The notes below the pieces were generated by a model. That model searched no databases. It saw only the letters and a list, made by a program, of their open reading frames with translations, and was not told the DNA's origin. From assembly GCF_018294505.1 (NCBI RefSeq), contig NC_057804.1:251264219-251328218 (forward strand): a stretch of DNA of 64,000 nt, read 5' to 3'. This DNA is from Triticum aestivum. Taxonomy: Eukaryota > Streptophyta > Magnoliopsida > Poales > Poaceae. A program made the translations under genes and the position numbers. Positions 55,283 through 64,000 of the stretch are shown here, in pieces (the first letter of the stretch is position 1; every line of letters begins with the position of its first letter).

Positions 55283-55884
55283 TGCTCCTCACACAGTGGT
55301 TCGAATCTGACTTGATCAAATTTTGTGACTTAGCATGAATAGAGTTTGAGACAAGAAAAGCATAGATAGCTAGAGAAGGTTCTTAGGCATTCTTGTCCAT
55401 CCACTTGACAAAAGAAAAGGAACCAAACAATCAAAACAACAAGTGGATGTCCTCGAGTGAGTAAAATATGCAACCAACATGCTCACACAATAAAATGGCA
55501 AATGAAATATGTGGCAAAGCATGCACAACCAATTCTAGCATCTATCAAGCAATTGGTGATGACTAGGTCATCTATATATGAGTATATTGACTTAGGAGTC
55601 AAATGAGAACATTTGATCATAGGTCATACTCATCGTTTAAGCACAAGTGGGGTTACCACTTTTACATAAAGCATTGTTGTGTTCACACCATTAGAGTTGC
55701 TTTGACTCAATTCTTAGAGTAAAGCTCCCCCTAGATGTGAGATCCCCCCTTAGAGGGATGAACTAACCTTGGGTTTTGTCGATGATGACTTCATGTAGGT
55801 GTTGAATATGTGGATGCTCAATATTGATGTAAATCATTTGGAGCAATCCTTTGGAGTGAGTTGCACTTTTAATATCTACACGGG
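55283..55884 (-). other. Copia internal sequence left of the inserted element
   Basis: Non-coding, AT-rich. It continues at 61521 after the inserted element. No pol motif is seen. Confidence 0.6.
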
Positions 55885-56367
55885 TGTCGGTGTCAAAACC
55901 GGCAGATCTCGGGTAGGGGGTCCCGAACTGTGCGTCTTAGGATCAATGGTAACAGGAGATAAGGGACACGATGTTTTACCCAGGTTCGGGCCCTCTTGAT
56001 GGAGGTAAAACCCTACGTCATGCTTGATTGATATTAATGATGTGGGTATTACAAGAGTAGATCTATCACGAGATCAAGGAGGCTAAACCCTAGAAGCTAG
56101 CCTATGTATGATTGTTGTTGTATATCTCTATCGACTAGCCTGGCCCCGGTTTATATAATGCACTAGAGGCCTAGGATAACAAGAGTCCTAGCCGAATACG
56201 CCGGTGGGGGAGGAATCCTTGTCTTGATCGCCAAGTCTTGTTGATTCTTCCTTGTATGCGGCAGCTGTCCGGACTGGCCCATGAGTATACGGCCATGGGG
56301 GTCCTCGGCCCAATCCAACTGATCGGGAGACGACGCGTTGAGTACCCCCTAGTCCAGGACATCGTCA
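55885..56367 (-). repeat. 3' LTR of the inserted non-coding element
   Basis: It is 483 bp long, TGTCGGTGTC to CATCGTCA on the plus strand. TATATAA on the minus strand at 56151-56157. Confidence 0.92.
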
Positions 56368-56620
56368 GTAGCCCCCTGAACCGGTCTTCAAGTTAGGGAC
56401 GCTCCTCGATTCTTCTGAACTGTTCTTCATCTTCGGTTGCCGGACTTGAAAACTGGTTCAACAAATCTTCTCATCTTCTATCTTGAGGATCGCCGAAATG
56501 CATTCGACGAGTTTATGCGTTGGGTATCCGAGGAGCCCCTTTAAGTTTACGGCCTTTATCAATGCCTTGTTATTTTTATGCCATGCCTCGGGTTTGAAGT
56601 TGTTCCCGGGTGGCAACGTC

Positions 56621-56810
56621 CTCTTGCGTCCGAGCTCCAACGCCGGACTGCATTCGAGGTATCTTTTGCAGCCGAGCACCAATGCCGGACTGCTTCCCAG
56701 CTCTAACGCCACACTATGTATCCGAGCTCCAACGCCGGACTGTATCCGAGCTCCAAGGCCGGACTATGTATCCGAGCTCCAACGCCGGACTTTATCCGAG
56801 GTGTCATAAA
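56621..56810. repeat. Imperfect tandem repeat, unit about 24 bp
   Basis: Variants of TCCGAGCTCCAACGCCGGAC recur about seven times with spacing of roughly 20-35 bp. The region is inside the non-coding element. Confidence 0.8.
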
Positions 56811-57499
56811 TCACCTTGGTTCAAAGAAGTTTGAAGGAGTTTAACCGAGCTTAATGCCGGAAATGCCCTCTAAGGAGCCAGCCACCTGTATCCGAGCTAT
56901 ATGTCGAACTGCTTCCGAGGTGGTTAAGCACCTCGGTCATGGGCTGATTTTTGGTCAATGTTTTTTATTGATGTAATTTATTCTCTGACGAGATATATAG
57001 CCAGTAGCCCTCAAGGTATGTATCGGTCTAAAACCCGAGATGCACCTGAAGGATGACATAAGACCGCTGATCCCCATAGCCGCTGAGACTCAGGTTGATT
57101 TGCAAAATCGGTCTGAGGATCAAGTCCTAGCTCGGCAGAATACTTCGGGACACAAAAAGCGGCGTGCTCAGTCCTCGAGACTCAGGTTGGGTGCGGCCGA
57201 CCAACCTGAGGATCAAAATCTCCTCGGAAACTGTATTGCACTTAAATTTTCTGCATAGAACAAGCAATGCAGTAGCCCCCAAGACACTGGTCGGGTGGCA
57301 ACACCAGATCAGGGGATCGATGTGCCCCTTTAATATTTGTAAATAATAAGCCCGAAGCCCAGTAGCCCCCGAGCCTTAATGCGGGCACGGGAGGCCGAAT
57401 TAAGGATCATATCCATAGTAAAATCACAAATTATGTGTAATGACTCAATGTATCCAAGTACTTTATGTCATTAATGCTCGGATCCGCATTGTACAAAAC

Positions 57500-58965
57500 T
57501 TTGTTGACCGACCATGGGCTTCAACCTCCTCGGCCGGTAGCCGAGGAGTGTTTGTCCTACTTTATAAAGCCTTTATGAGGGCAAAGATTTACGACAAACA
57601 AGGCAATCTGGTCATACGGCTTTCTAAACAAAGGTACGCAGAGAGATATGTTATATTGCTGTTTAACAGAAGAAATGTCTTCCAAAGAAAATAGTCCCGC
57701 TATCGGTTCCTTTCTTTGGGTTGTCATGCTAAGCATGATCATGAAACCTCAGCTCCAATGTAAGAGCAAAAGATCGAGGATTTAGTTTGGGAGGCCAGTT
57801 AATAGCCCCCGGTAGTGTTCGGCGACAGTCGAGGTCAAGCCGGAAACACTTCGGCCAATGTTATGAATGGCCCGTCATTTAATATAGTCATCGGATCGCT
57901 GACCAGTTTACACCTATTGTGACAGTCAGTTTTCGGCTTTCTCCACTGAGGTGCTTGACCATGCGAGCTGGAAGCACAATCGCAGTGGTTCTCCCTTTGC
58001 ACACCTAGCCGAACAAAGCGGAACGTAGGAGGCAAGCGCGGGAGCCGGGCAACCCAACTATTGACCGAAGACACAATTCGAAGCTGATGCATATATAGCA
58101 ATATCCGAGAATGTTTTTGCCGAATCTCTAAAGGTGTCCGGCGTTGCACTGCGAGACTTGTGCTGAAAACACACAAATAGTTAAAAGTGCCAAAAGCTTG
58201 GAAAACCAAAAAACGTCAGTAAAAACATGACGTCCGAACAAGATCAAGTGTTCGGTGCCAATCCGAAAATTGGACTTTAGAAAAAAAGTGCTTCTGCCGT
58301 GCTTTAACTTTGCAACGACTAAGAAGAAAAACACTTAGTATGAAACGGCTCAAATAAACATAAGAGCCCCCAAGCGACTTGGGTAAAAGTTGACTATAAA
58401 ATGTAAGGTGACATGTAGAATGCCTTCTAGCCGGATTGTAGATCGTTTGTCGTAGCGGACCTTTTCGCTTCAACCTCTGGACCCAATAGTCCGGAGTGTG
58501 TCCGAATACCCTCGCGGTTATAAAAACCGGGGCATGCGTGGAGACCAGGCGTAGGGGTCATTAGTGCTTTATCAGACAAGTGCCCAACTAGTTATGTTAT
58601 ATTACATGGTTAGTAAGAAACATCTTCCAGGGAGAATAGTTCCGTTAGGGGTTCCTTTCCCTGGGAGGCATGCCCTAAAGTGCATGTCCGGACTGCGAAA
58701 AGAGCAGAAAAACATCTGGGGGCAGGTAAATAAATAGGTAAGAAATCATCTTTTAGTTCACCGACCGAGTATTCCCTTAAGAACGCTAGCTTTCGGCTTC
58801 ACCCAGTCTGAGGTACACATCCGGCTGACCCGGCAGTAACAATCGCAGAGGTGCTCCCTTTACCACCTAGCCGAACAATCGGGAACGTAGGGGTAAGCAC
58901 AGGAGCCAGGCAACCCAGCTTGGCCAAAACTTAAGTCATATCGATGCATATAATGGTGAATAAAA
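57500..58965. repeat. Diverged direct duplication (about 0.9-kb period) in the non-coding element
   Basis: Blocks recur in the same order: TATGTTATATT...CTTCCA...GAATAGT..CGTTA-type (57648-57720 and 58594-58680) and CGCAG(T/A)GG(T/T)..CTCCCTTT...CACCTAGCCGAACAA (57978-58050 and 58843-58915). The copies are strongly diverged, so the duplication is old. Confidence 0.65.
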
Positions 58966-61031
58966 GGTACATGCGGAAGTGTGACACATGTGTTGGGCAT
59001 AAAGCCCGTATTAATAAGCTTCTGTTAAAGAAGCCCCCAGGTATAATGAGCGCGGGTAGCGCGTCAAGTGTGTGCGAACAAAGTTTCGACAAGGAAAATT
59101 TTTACAAGCAACTTTTTTACAAAAAAGTATAATTCTTGGTCGAACCGAACACAAGTTAGAAATTTAAAACTTTGAGCATGAAGGCAACTTAGCTGGTTAA
59201 TGTGTTCGGTATTGACGACGCGGTCCGAGCTTGATGCGGGACAAGGTTCCATCCCCCAAGCCGGTCCCGAGGTGGCGGAGCAAGGAGCTCGGCACTCCGA
59301 AGTGGTGACATAGCACGGTCAATGCAGGACGGCAGAGTGATGCCGAAGTCCCCGGCATGGGGTAATGAAGTGTTGACGAAGCCCCCCGTCCAGCCGAGGT
59401 GACGTCAAAGGATATAGTCCGGCTGGATCATTTTCCTGTGCACAAAAAATAGTGCAGACCGGGGATAATAGTAATAATAGGAATTAAAAAAATGTTGCAT
59501 AATAAATAATTTATGCAAAGTGAGTAGTAAAAGAAATATGGCCTGGCGCCGAAGTCGATGTCGATGCAGGTCGTCGGCGTAATGCAATAAAGGCGTGGCA
59601 AAGCCTGGATTCACAGGTCGGTCCGAGTTCCGGATGCGGCGTTCGCCGAACTGTGTACGGAAACTGACCGAACCATCATGCGACCGTCGATAATGCGGCC
59701 ACCATTTGATAGACCTGTGTACATATGCTGGACTAACCAGAGTAATAATTCCTTGGGAAAAATTTAACCCAAACAAGCAAAAAGAAATACTAGGATTAAT
59801 AGCACCTGGTTTATTTGTTGTAGCAATCCGAAGGAAGGTGATTCCCAAAATTGGGACTCGATCCACGCACCCATGCCTGGTCGGCTAGTGACGCCGAAGT
59901 GTCCGGAGTAGGTTGATGAAGAGATGGTGAAGCCCCCGGTCCAGCCGAGATGTCGAAGTAGGTCGGCGTGATGGACACCAGCTTGAAGAAGCAATAGTGC
60001 GGCCTGCCGATGCAGGTCGTGACGTGGTCGATGCCGGCTTGATGAAGCGACCGTGCGGCGATGCCGGTATGCCCGCTCCGTGTAATCCGTGGGGCGGCGA
60101 TGTTGGTGATGATTTATCCTTTGCGATGCCGGACTCTTGTTCGGCTTGCCAGGATGATGATCCGAAGAAATTGAGCTCGGCTCAACAAAGCGACGACGTG
60201 TCTAACGCAGGTCGGCCGCCGTGGAGTGATGTTGTCGGGCTGGTTTGACACTGGCGCGACGGTGATGTTCGTATTGCAAGAATACTTTTAATACTACTGG
60301 GATGTGTTTGAGAATAAAACACAACACCCCATATGAAAACTTCCTTCAAAAAGGAAGTCCGAGATCCCGTTCATAAAGAAGATGAATTCGGGTCGGATTC
60401 GTTCTCGCGCAGAAAATAGATCCAAAAAGTGATGCACTAATCGGAAGTTTCCCGGAGTTTGGACAGTCGGATCGAGCTGAATTTTTGGCAGGTGGTAGAT
60501 ATGGGAATTCCGCAGCAAACCAACGGTTGGATCCTCCAAAGGATATCCGAGCTAGATGCTGGATACCACGCCCTAAACTCGTCCGGATTCTCGTCCAGAT
60601 TCAACAGGGCTCCGGTATATCGGAGATTGCCGGAGATTCCTCCATCGGAACTCGACGAAATTTTTGCAGGGTTGTTGTAGACTTAATTCCGCATAATTCC
60701 ACCAAAGTAATCATTTAAGCGACACTCAAGGAGGTGGTGGCGGCGGATACAAGTTTGCTGTCTAAAAAAATAGCACGGTCGCCTGAGGGCAATGTTGACG
60801 TTAAGCCCCCGAGCTCCATGGATGACTCCTCCATGATCTTGATAGAGATCGGAGTTGGTGTTGATGAAGGCCTTCATCCGAACATGACGATCGGAGGTAG
60901 GGCGCAGTCCTCGGTCAAGCCAAGGTGACCAGTCGAGCTGGTGACGAAGAAGCCGACGTCGCAGTTGACCTGCAGTCGAGCCATTGATCCTTTCGCCGAT
61001 CACACAGCGTAACTCTCAATGAAAGCACCAA
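58966..61031 (-). other. Remaining internal region of the non-coding element
   Basis: No credible ORF. Short phrases rich in GTCCAGCCGAGGTG and GGTCG(A/G)TGC recur (59385, 59940, 60000-60060), which gives a repetitive look. The segment next to 61031 resembles a primer-site region. Confidence 0.6.
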
Positions 61032-61515
61032 TATCGGTGTCAAAACCGGCGGATCTCGGGTAGGGGGTCCCGAACTGTGCGTCTTAGGATCAATGGTAAC
61101 AGGAGACAAGGGACACGATGTTTTACCCAGGTTCGGGCCCTCTTGATGGAGGTAAAACCCTATGTCCTGCTTGATTGATATTGATGATGTGGGTATTACA
61201 AGAGTAGATCTACCACGAGATCAATGAGGCTAAACCCTAGAAGCTAGCCTATGGTATGATTGTTGTTGTATATCTCTATCGACTAGCCTGGCCCCGGTTT
61301 ATATAATGCACTAGAGGCTTAGAATAACAAGAGTCCTAGCCGAATACGCCGGTGGGGGAGGAGTCCTTGTCTTGATCGCCAAGTCTTGTTGATTCTTCCT
61401 TGTATGCGGCAGCTATCCGGACTGGCCCATGAGTATATGGCCATGGGGGTCCTCGGTCCAATCCAACTGATCGGGAGACGACGCGTTGAGTACCCCCTAG
61501 TCCAGGACACCGTCA
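61032..61515 (-). repeat. 5' LTR of the inserted non-coding element
   Basis: It is 484 bp long and nearly identical to 55885-56367. Its inner terminus reads TATCGG instead of TGTCGG. Confidence 0.92.
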
Positions 61516-61520
61516 ACGGG

Positions 61521-61737
61521 TTAGTCCCACAAGGAACAAACAAGGATATCCATAGACATAGAGTGATGCACACACAAGATGATGTCTATGAAAGCATTAG
61601 GTTACCTTGTCCCTTGTCTTACCAACAAGAAGGTTTGTGACTCCTTGAACTAGTGCAAGATGTGAAAGTTGATTGCACTTGTTCTTGCCAAAATGATATG
61701 AGTGAAATATGTTGGCGGACTCACCCTCAAGAACTCT
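61521..61737 (-). other. Copia sequence between gag and the inserted element
   Basis: Non-coding. It continues leftwards at 55884 once the inserted element and one ACGGG copy are removed. In an autonomous copia element pol would begin about here. Confidence 0.6.
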
Positions 61738-63919
61738 CTAGTTCTTCTTCTTCGGATCCACATCATCTTGATGGGAATCCTTAGAGTTGTAGTCATACTT
61801 GATGAAGTAGAACTTGATGTAGTCTTGGGAACCCACTTGACCAAGGCCTTAGGAGCTTCTTCAAATGCATCAATCTTCTCTTGAAGCTTATCCTTGCCTT
61901 TTTGCTTGTGGTCTTGTGGTGGAAGATCATCTTGAGCTTGTGTCCCTTTGAAGTAAGTAGGATCATACTTCTCTTGTTGAGGAACAAACTTCGTCTTGGG
62001 GTATTGATCTTCTTCCCACTCAACTCCATTGGCATTGAACTTTCATTCAAAACCAACACCTTGGTTCTTCCGGTGCCTTCCTTGCTTGCGTACAATTTCC
62101 TCGAATTGCTTACTCCCGGCAAGGCTCTTGTAAACACCTTTCTCTATAATTCCCTTCAATAAGCTATTTTCTTGCTCAAGTGTAACTTGTCTAAGAGAAT
62201 CATTAGTGGAATCAAGAGAACTACTAAAGCAACAACATTGGATTTAGCATGATTATTGTTACTACTAGAGGAAGAATCCTTCTTGTTCTTGTTACTAGAC
62301 TTGACTTGAGGCATGTAAGTAGATAAGAGTAAACGCTTAGCAATGTAAGAAGAACTTTTCTTACGAAGATCATCATTGATTGCCTTTAAGAACTCATGCT
62401 CTTGCTCAAGGTTGAGCTTTTCAAAGCATAACTTCTCATGAGTCCTTCAAATTTCTCGATGATCTTCTAAGATAGTCTCATGAGCTAACTTAAGAGTGTT
62501 TAGTTCTTTAGTAAGAAGCTCAATCTTCTCCTTATCATTGTCATTCGTTTTATCTTGATTAGCATGATTAATTGACGTTTCATCATAGTATTCATCACTA
62601 GAGTTGTTAACAAGTAAATCATCATCACCTAACAAGTCATCTTCATCACTATTGAAATCAACATACTCGGGGTGTGATACCTTTGGGCCTTTAGCCATGA
62701 AGCATCTTCCAAGTCCTTCATTTGGTGAATCAAATATGTCATAGGAGTTGGTTGACACAAGTGCTAGACTGGCAACACCTTCATCTTGAGTATATTCGGA
62801 GTCGGAGTGATAACTTCTCTCGGAGTGATTATCGGAGTCGGAGCCGGATACCCATTCACCAACATGAGCTTGATGTCTTTGTTTTGTGTAGCTCCTTGAT
62901 GACTTGTCCTTCCTTTCCGAATCCTTGCTTCTCCGGGATGTTCTTCGTTCATAACGATCATCTCTAGTCCTTCTCTCTCTTGGTGGTGATTCTTCTCTTC
63001 TACTTCTCCTCTTAGGTGATTCTTCTCTTCTTTTGTAGGGTGCCGTACACTCATTGGAATAGTGTCCGGGTCTTCCACAATTTTAGCAATTACGCTCTCG
63101 ACTAGAAGATCTTTTGTCATTGTAGGACCTTGACTTGGAGCTTCTCTCTTTGCTTCTACTCTTGTAGAACTTGTTGAAGTTCTTCACCATTAGGCTCAAT
63201 TATTCACTGAAGGTTTGTTTCTCACTTGATGATGTGGGGGCTTCACACGAGGCTTTGTAAGCACCACTTGACTTGTTGTGAAGTTCCTCCTTATCCTTGA
63301 GTGACATCTCATGAGCAACAATTCTTCCAATGACTTCCGTTGGCTTGAGATCTTTGTAATTGGGCATCATTTGGATCAATGTGCACATGGTATCATATTT
63401 TCCGTCCAAAGCTCTTAGGATCTTCTTGATGATGAATTTGTCGGTCATCTCTTCACTTCCTAAGCCGGCAATCTCATTTGTGATAAGAGCAAGCCTAGAG
63501 TACATTTCAGCGACACCTTCACCATCTTTCATTTTGAACTTGTCAAGCTGACTTTGAAGCACATCTAACTTGGATTCCTTGACGGAGTCGGTACCTTCGT
63601 GCATATCAATCAAAGTATCCCAAATTTCCTTTGCATTCTCAAGACGGCTGATTTTGTTGAATTCTTCGAGGCACAATCCGTTGAAGAGGATATCACAAGC
63701 CTAAGCGTTGTATTGCAGCATCTTCAACTCTTCTACGCTAGCTTCACGGTCTGGTTCTCTCCCATCAAAGAATTCACCTTGCAAGCCAATACACACAATA
63801 GCCCAAACGACGGGGTTATGTCCAAGTATATGCATTTTCATCCTATGCTTCCAACTAGCAAAATTAGTACCATCAAAGTAAGGACCTCTATGGTGATAGT
63901 TTCCCTCGCTAGACGCCAT
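61738..63919 (-). pseudogene. Copia Gag (UBN2-type) with CCHC knuckle
   Basis: It starts at ATG 63919 (MASSEGNYHHRGPYFDGTNF). The N-terminal half is a copia-type Gag: WKHRMKMHILGHNPVVW, then EFNKISRLENAKEIWDTLID, LQSQLDKFKMKDGEGVAEMY and IIKKILRALDGKYDTMCTLI. A basic Arg/Ser/Glu region with a zinc knuckle follows (C..C-GRPG-H-YSNE-C, about 63050-63090), then an acidic middle (VDFNSDEDDLLGDDDLLV) and a coiled region (EKIELLTKELNTLKLAHE). Lesions in one frame: TAG at 63701-63703, TAA at 63200-63202, TAA inside the zinc knuckle near 63087, TGA at 62447-62449; frameshifts near 62225 and 61750. The final TAG is at 61738-61740. It would assemble capsids; this copy cannot. Confidence 0.9.
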
Positions 63920-63986
63920 ACTCTCCTAGGTTGTGAGACCAAGGCTATGACCAAAAGCTATGGAAATCAAAGCAAATGGAGACCAA

Positions 63987-63999
63987 GGCTCTGATACCA
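63987..63999 (-). other. Primer-binding site of the copia element (tRNA-Met)
   Basis: The minus strand reads TGGTATCAGAGCC, then TTGGTC. The base at 64000 is probably the last base of the 5' LTR, so that LTR begins just outside the window. Confidence 0.88.
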
Positions 64000-64000
64000 T

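Larger units (their letters stand above)
55885..61515 (-). mobile_element. Non-coding LTR retrotransposon (gypsy-type, LARD-like) inside the copia element
   Basis: The target duplication ACGGG is exact (55880-55884 and 61516-61520). On the minus strand the LTRs start TGACGGTGTCCTGG and end GACACCGACA. The internal region (56368-61031, about 4.7 kb) has no gag, protease, reverse transcriptase or integrase signature. Orientation is inferred from LTR polarity, the TATA box (minus strand, 56151-56157 and 61299-61305) and the sequence TTGGTGCTTTCATTGAGAG next to the right LTR, placed like a primer site. The internal part contains diverged tandem repeats. Confidence 0.9.
5572..64000 (+). mobile_element. 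Tandem Ty3/gypsy chromovirus array: LTR-internal-LTR-internal-LTR (right end outside window)
   Basis: Three LTRs begin with TGTAAGAACCGTC at 5572, 37336 and 47876. Two complete internal regions lie between them, each with a TGGTATCAGAGCC primer site, a pre-gag ORF, gag-pol and a polypurine tract. The middle LTR is shared. With insertions subtracted, the LTRs are about 3.2-3.3 kb and the internal regions about 7.0-7.1 kb. The chromodomain at the end of pol and the CCHC/DPGA/FIDD motifs place it near the Tekay/Del chromoviruses. The array carries insertions at 7179-16622, 22150-34293, 38545-38704 and 50085 onward. All ORFs are broken. Unequal recombination between LTRs is the simplest origin. 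Confidence 0.88.
50085..64000 (-). mobile_element. Ty1/copia element, Maximus/SIRE-like, lacking pol (5' LTR outside window)
   Basis: On the minus strand, right to left: primer site at the window edge (63987-63999), gag (61738-63919), an inserted element (55885-61515), an internal promoter-like block, an accessory ORF (52287-54349), a polypurine tract (51767-51788) and the 3' LTR (50085-51766). Without the insertion the region between gag and the accessory ORF is only about 1.7 kb and holds no integrase or reverse transcriptase, so the element is non-autonomous or internally deleted. It is inserted in LTR3 of the chromovirus array. The name is from memory of the gag and LTR start (TGTAGGATCGAAAG on the plus strand). 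Confidence 0.85.

Noticed and set aside
61793..63120. Alternative minus-strand ORFs at 62764-63120 and 61793-62137
   Set aside because: They are out of frame with the recognisable Gag motifs and arise from the codon bias of the true frame.

Overview
The window reads as intergenic DNA of a large grass genome, most likely a Triticeae species (wheat, Aegilops or barley relatives). About 98% of it is nested transposable elements of types I recognise from that tribe: an LTR family with TGATACGTCTCC ends, a Maximus/SIRE-like copia element, Stowaway MITEs and a PIF/Harbinger transposon. I see no intact host gene, tRNA, rRNA or CRISPR array. Family names are from memory; boundaries, target-site duplications (TSDs) and lesions are read from the sequence.

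Layout. 1-1251 is the only stretch I cannot assign to a large element; it is AT-rich, holds a Stowaway MITE and possible exon remnants. 1252-5571 holds two truncated copies of one gypsy family joined head to head inside their LTRs. The right-hand copy is broken at 5571 by a large gypsy array that runs past the right end of the window: LTR1 (5572-18185), internal region 1, shared LTR2 (37336-40774), internal region 2, LTR3 (47876-50084, continuing outside). This tandem has Tekay/Del-type chromovirus features: tRNA-Met primer site, CCHC knuckles, DPGA protease, FIDD reverse transcriptase, HHCC-DDE integrase and a chromodomain.

Later insertions sit in the array. In LTR1 there is a PIF/Harbinger transposon (7179-16622), whose transposase gene was hit by another gypsy element (7752-15042, minus). 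In LTR2 there is a Stowaway MITE (38545-38704). In the protease gene of internal region 1 there is a gypsy element with 3.8-kb LTRs (22150-34293) that carries a 5'-truncated LINE (29499-29864). In LTR3 there is a Maximus-like copia element (50085 to beyond 64000, minus), itself interrupted by a non-coding gypsy-type element (55885-61515, minus). Because the array has three LTRs and two internal regions, the unoccupied paralogous site for the Harbinger, MITE and 22150-34293 insertions is visible in the same window.

All coding regions are disabled by stops or frameshifts. In the two internal regions, though, several lesions in one copy are open in the other, so the parent was coding-competent. 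Features that go beyond routine annotation are: an extra proline-rich/coiled-coil ORF upstream of gag in both tandem units; an antisense gene-like exon in all three LTRs; an acidic mini-ORF near the 3' end of two different LTR families; and, in the copia element, arrays of a TCGGTnnnACCGA palindrome directly upstream of two separate TATA boxes, one in the LTR and one upstream of an accessory ORF in an element that lacks pol.
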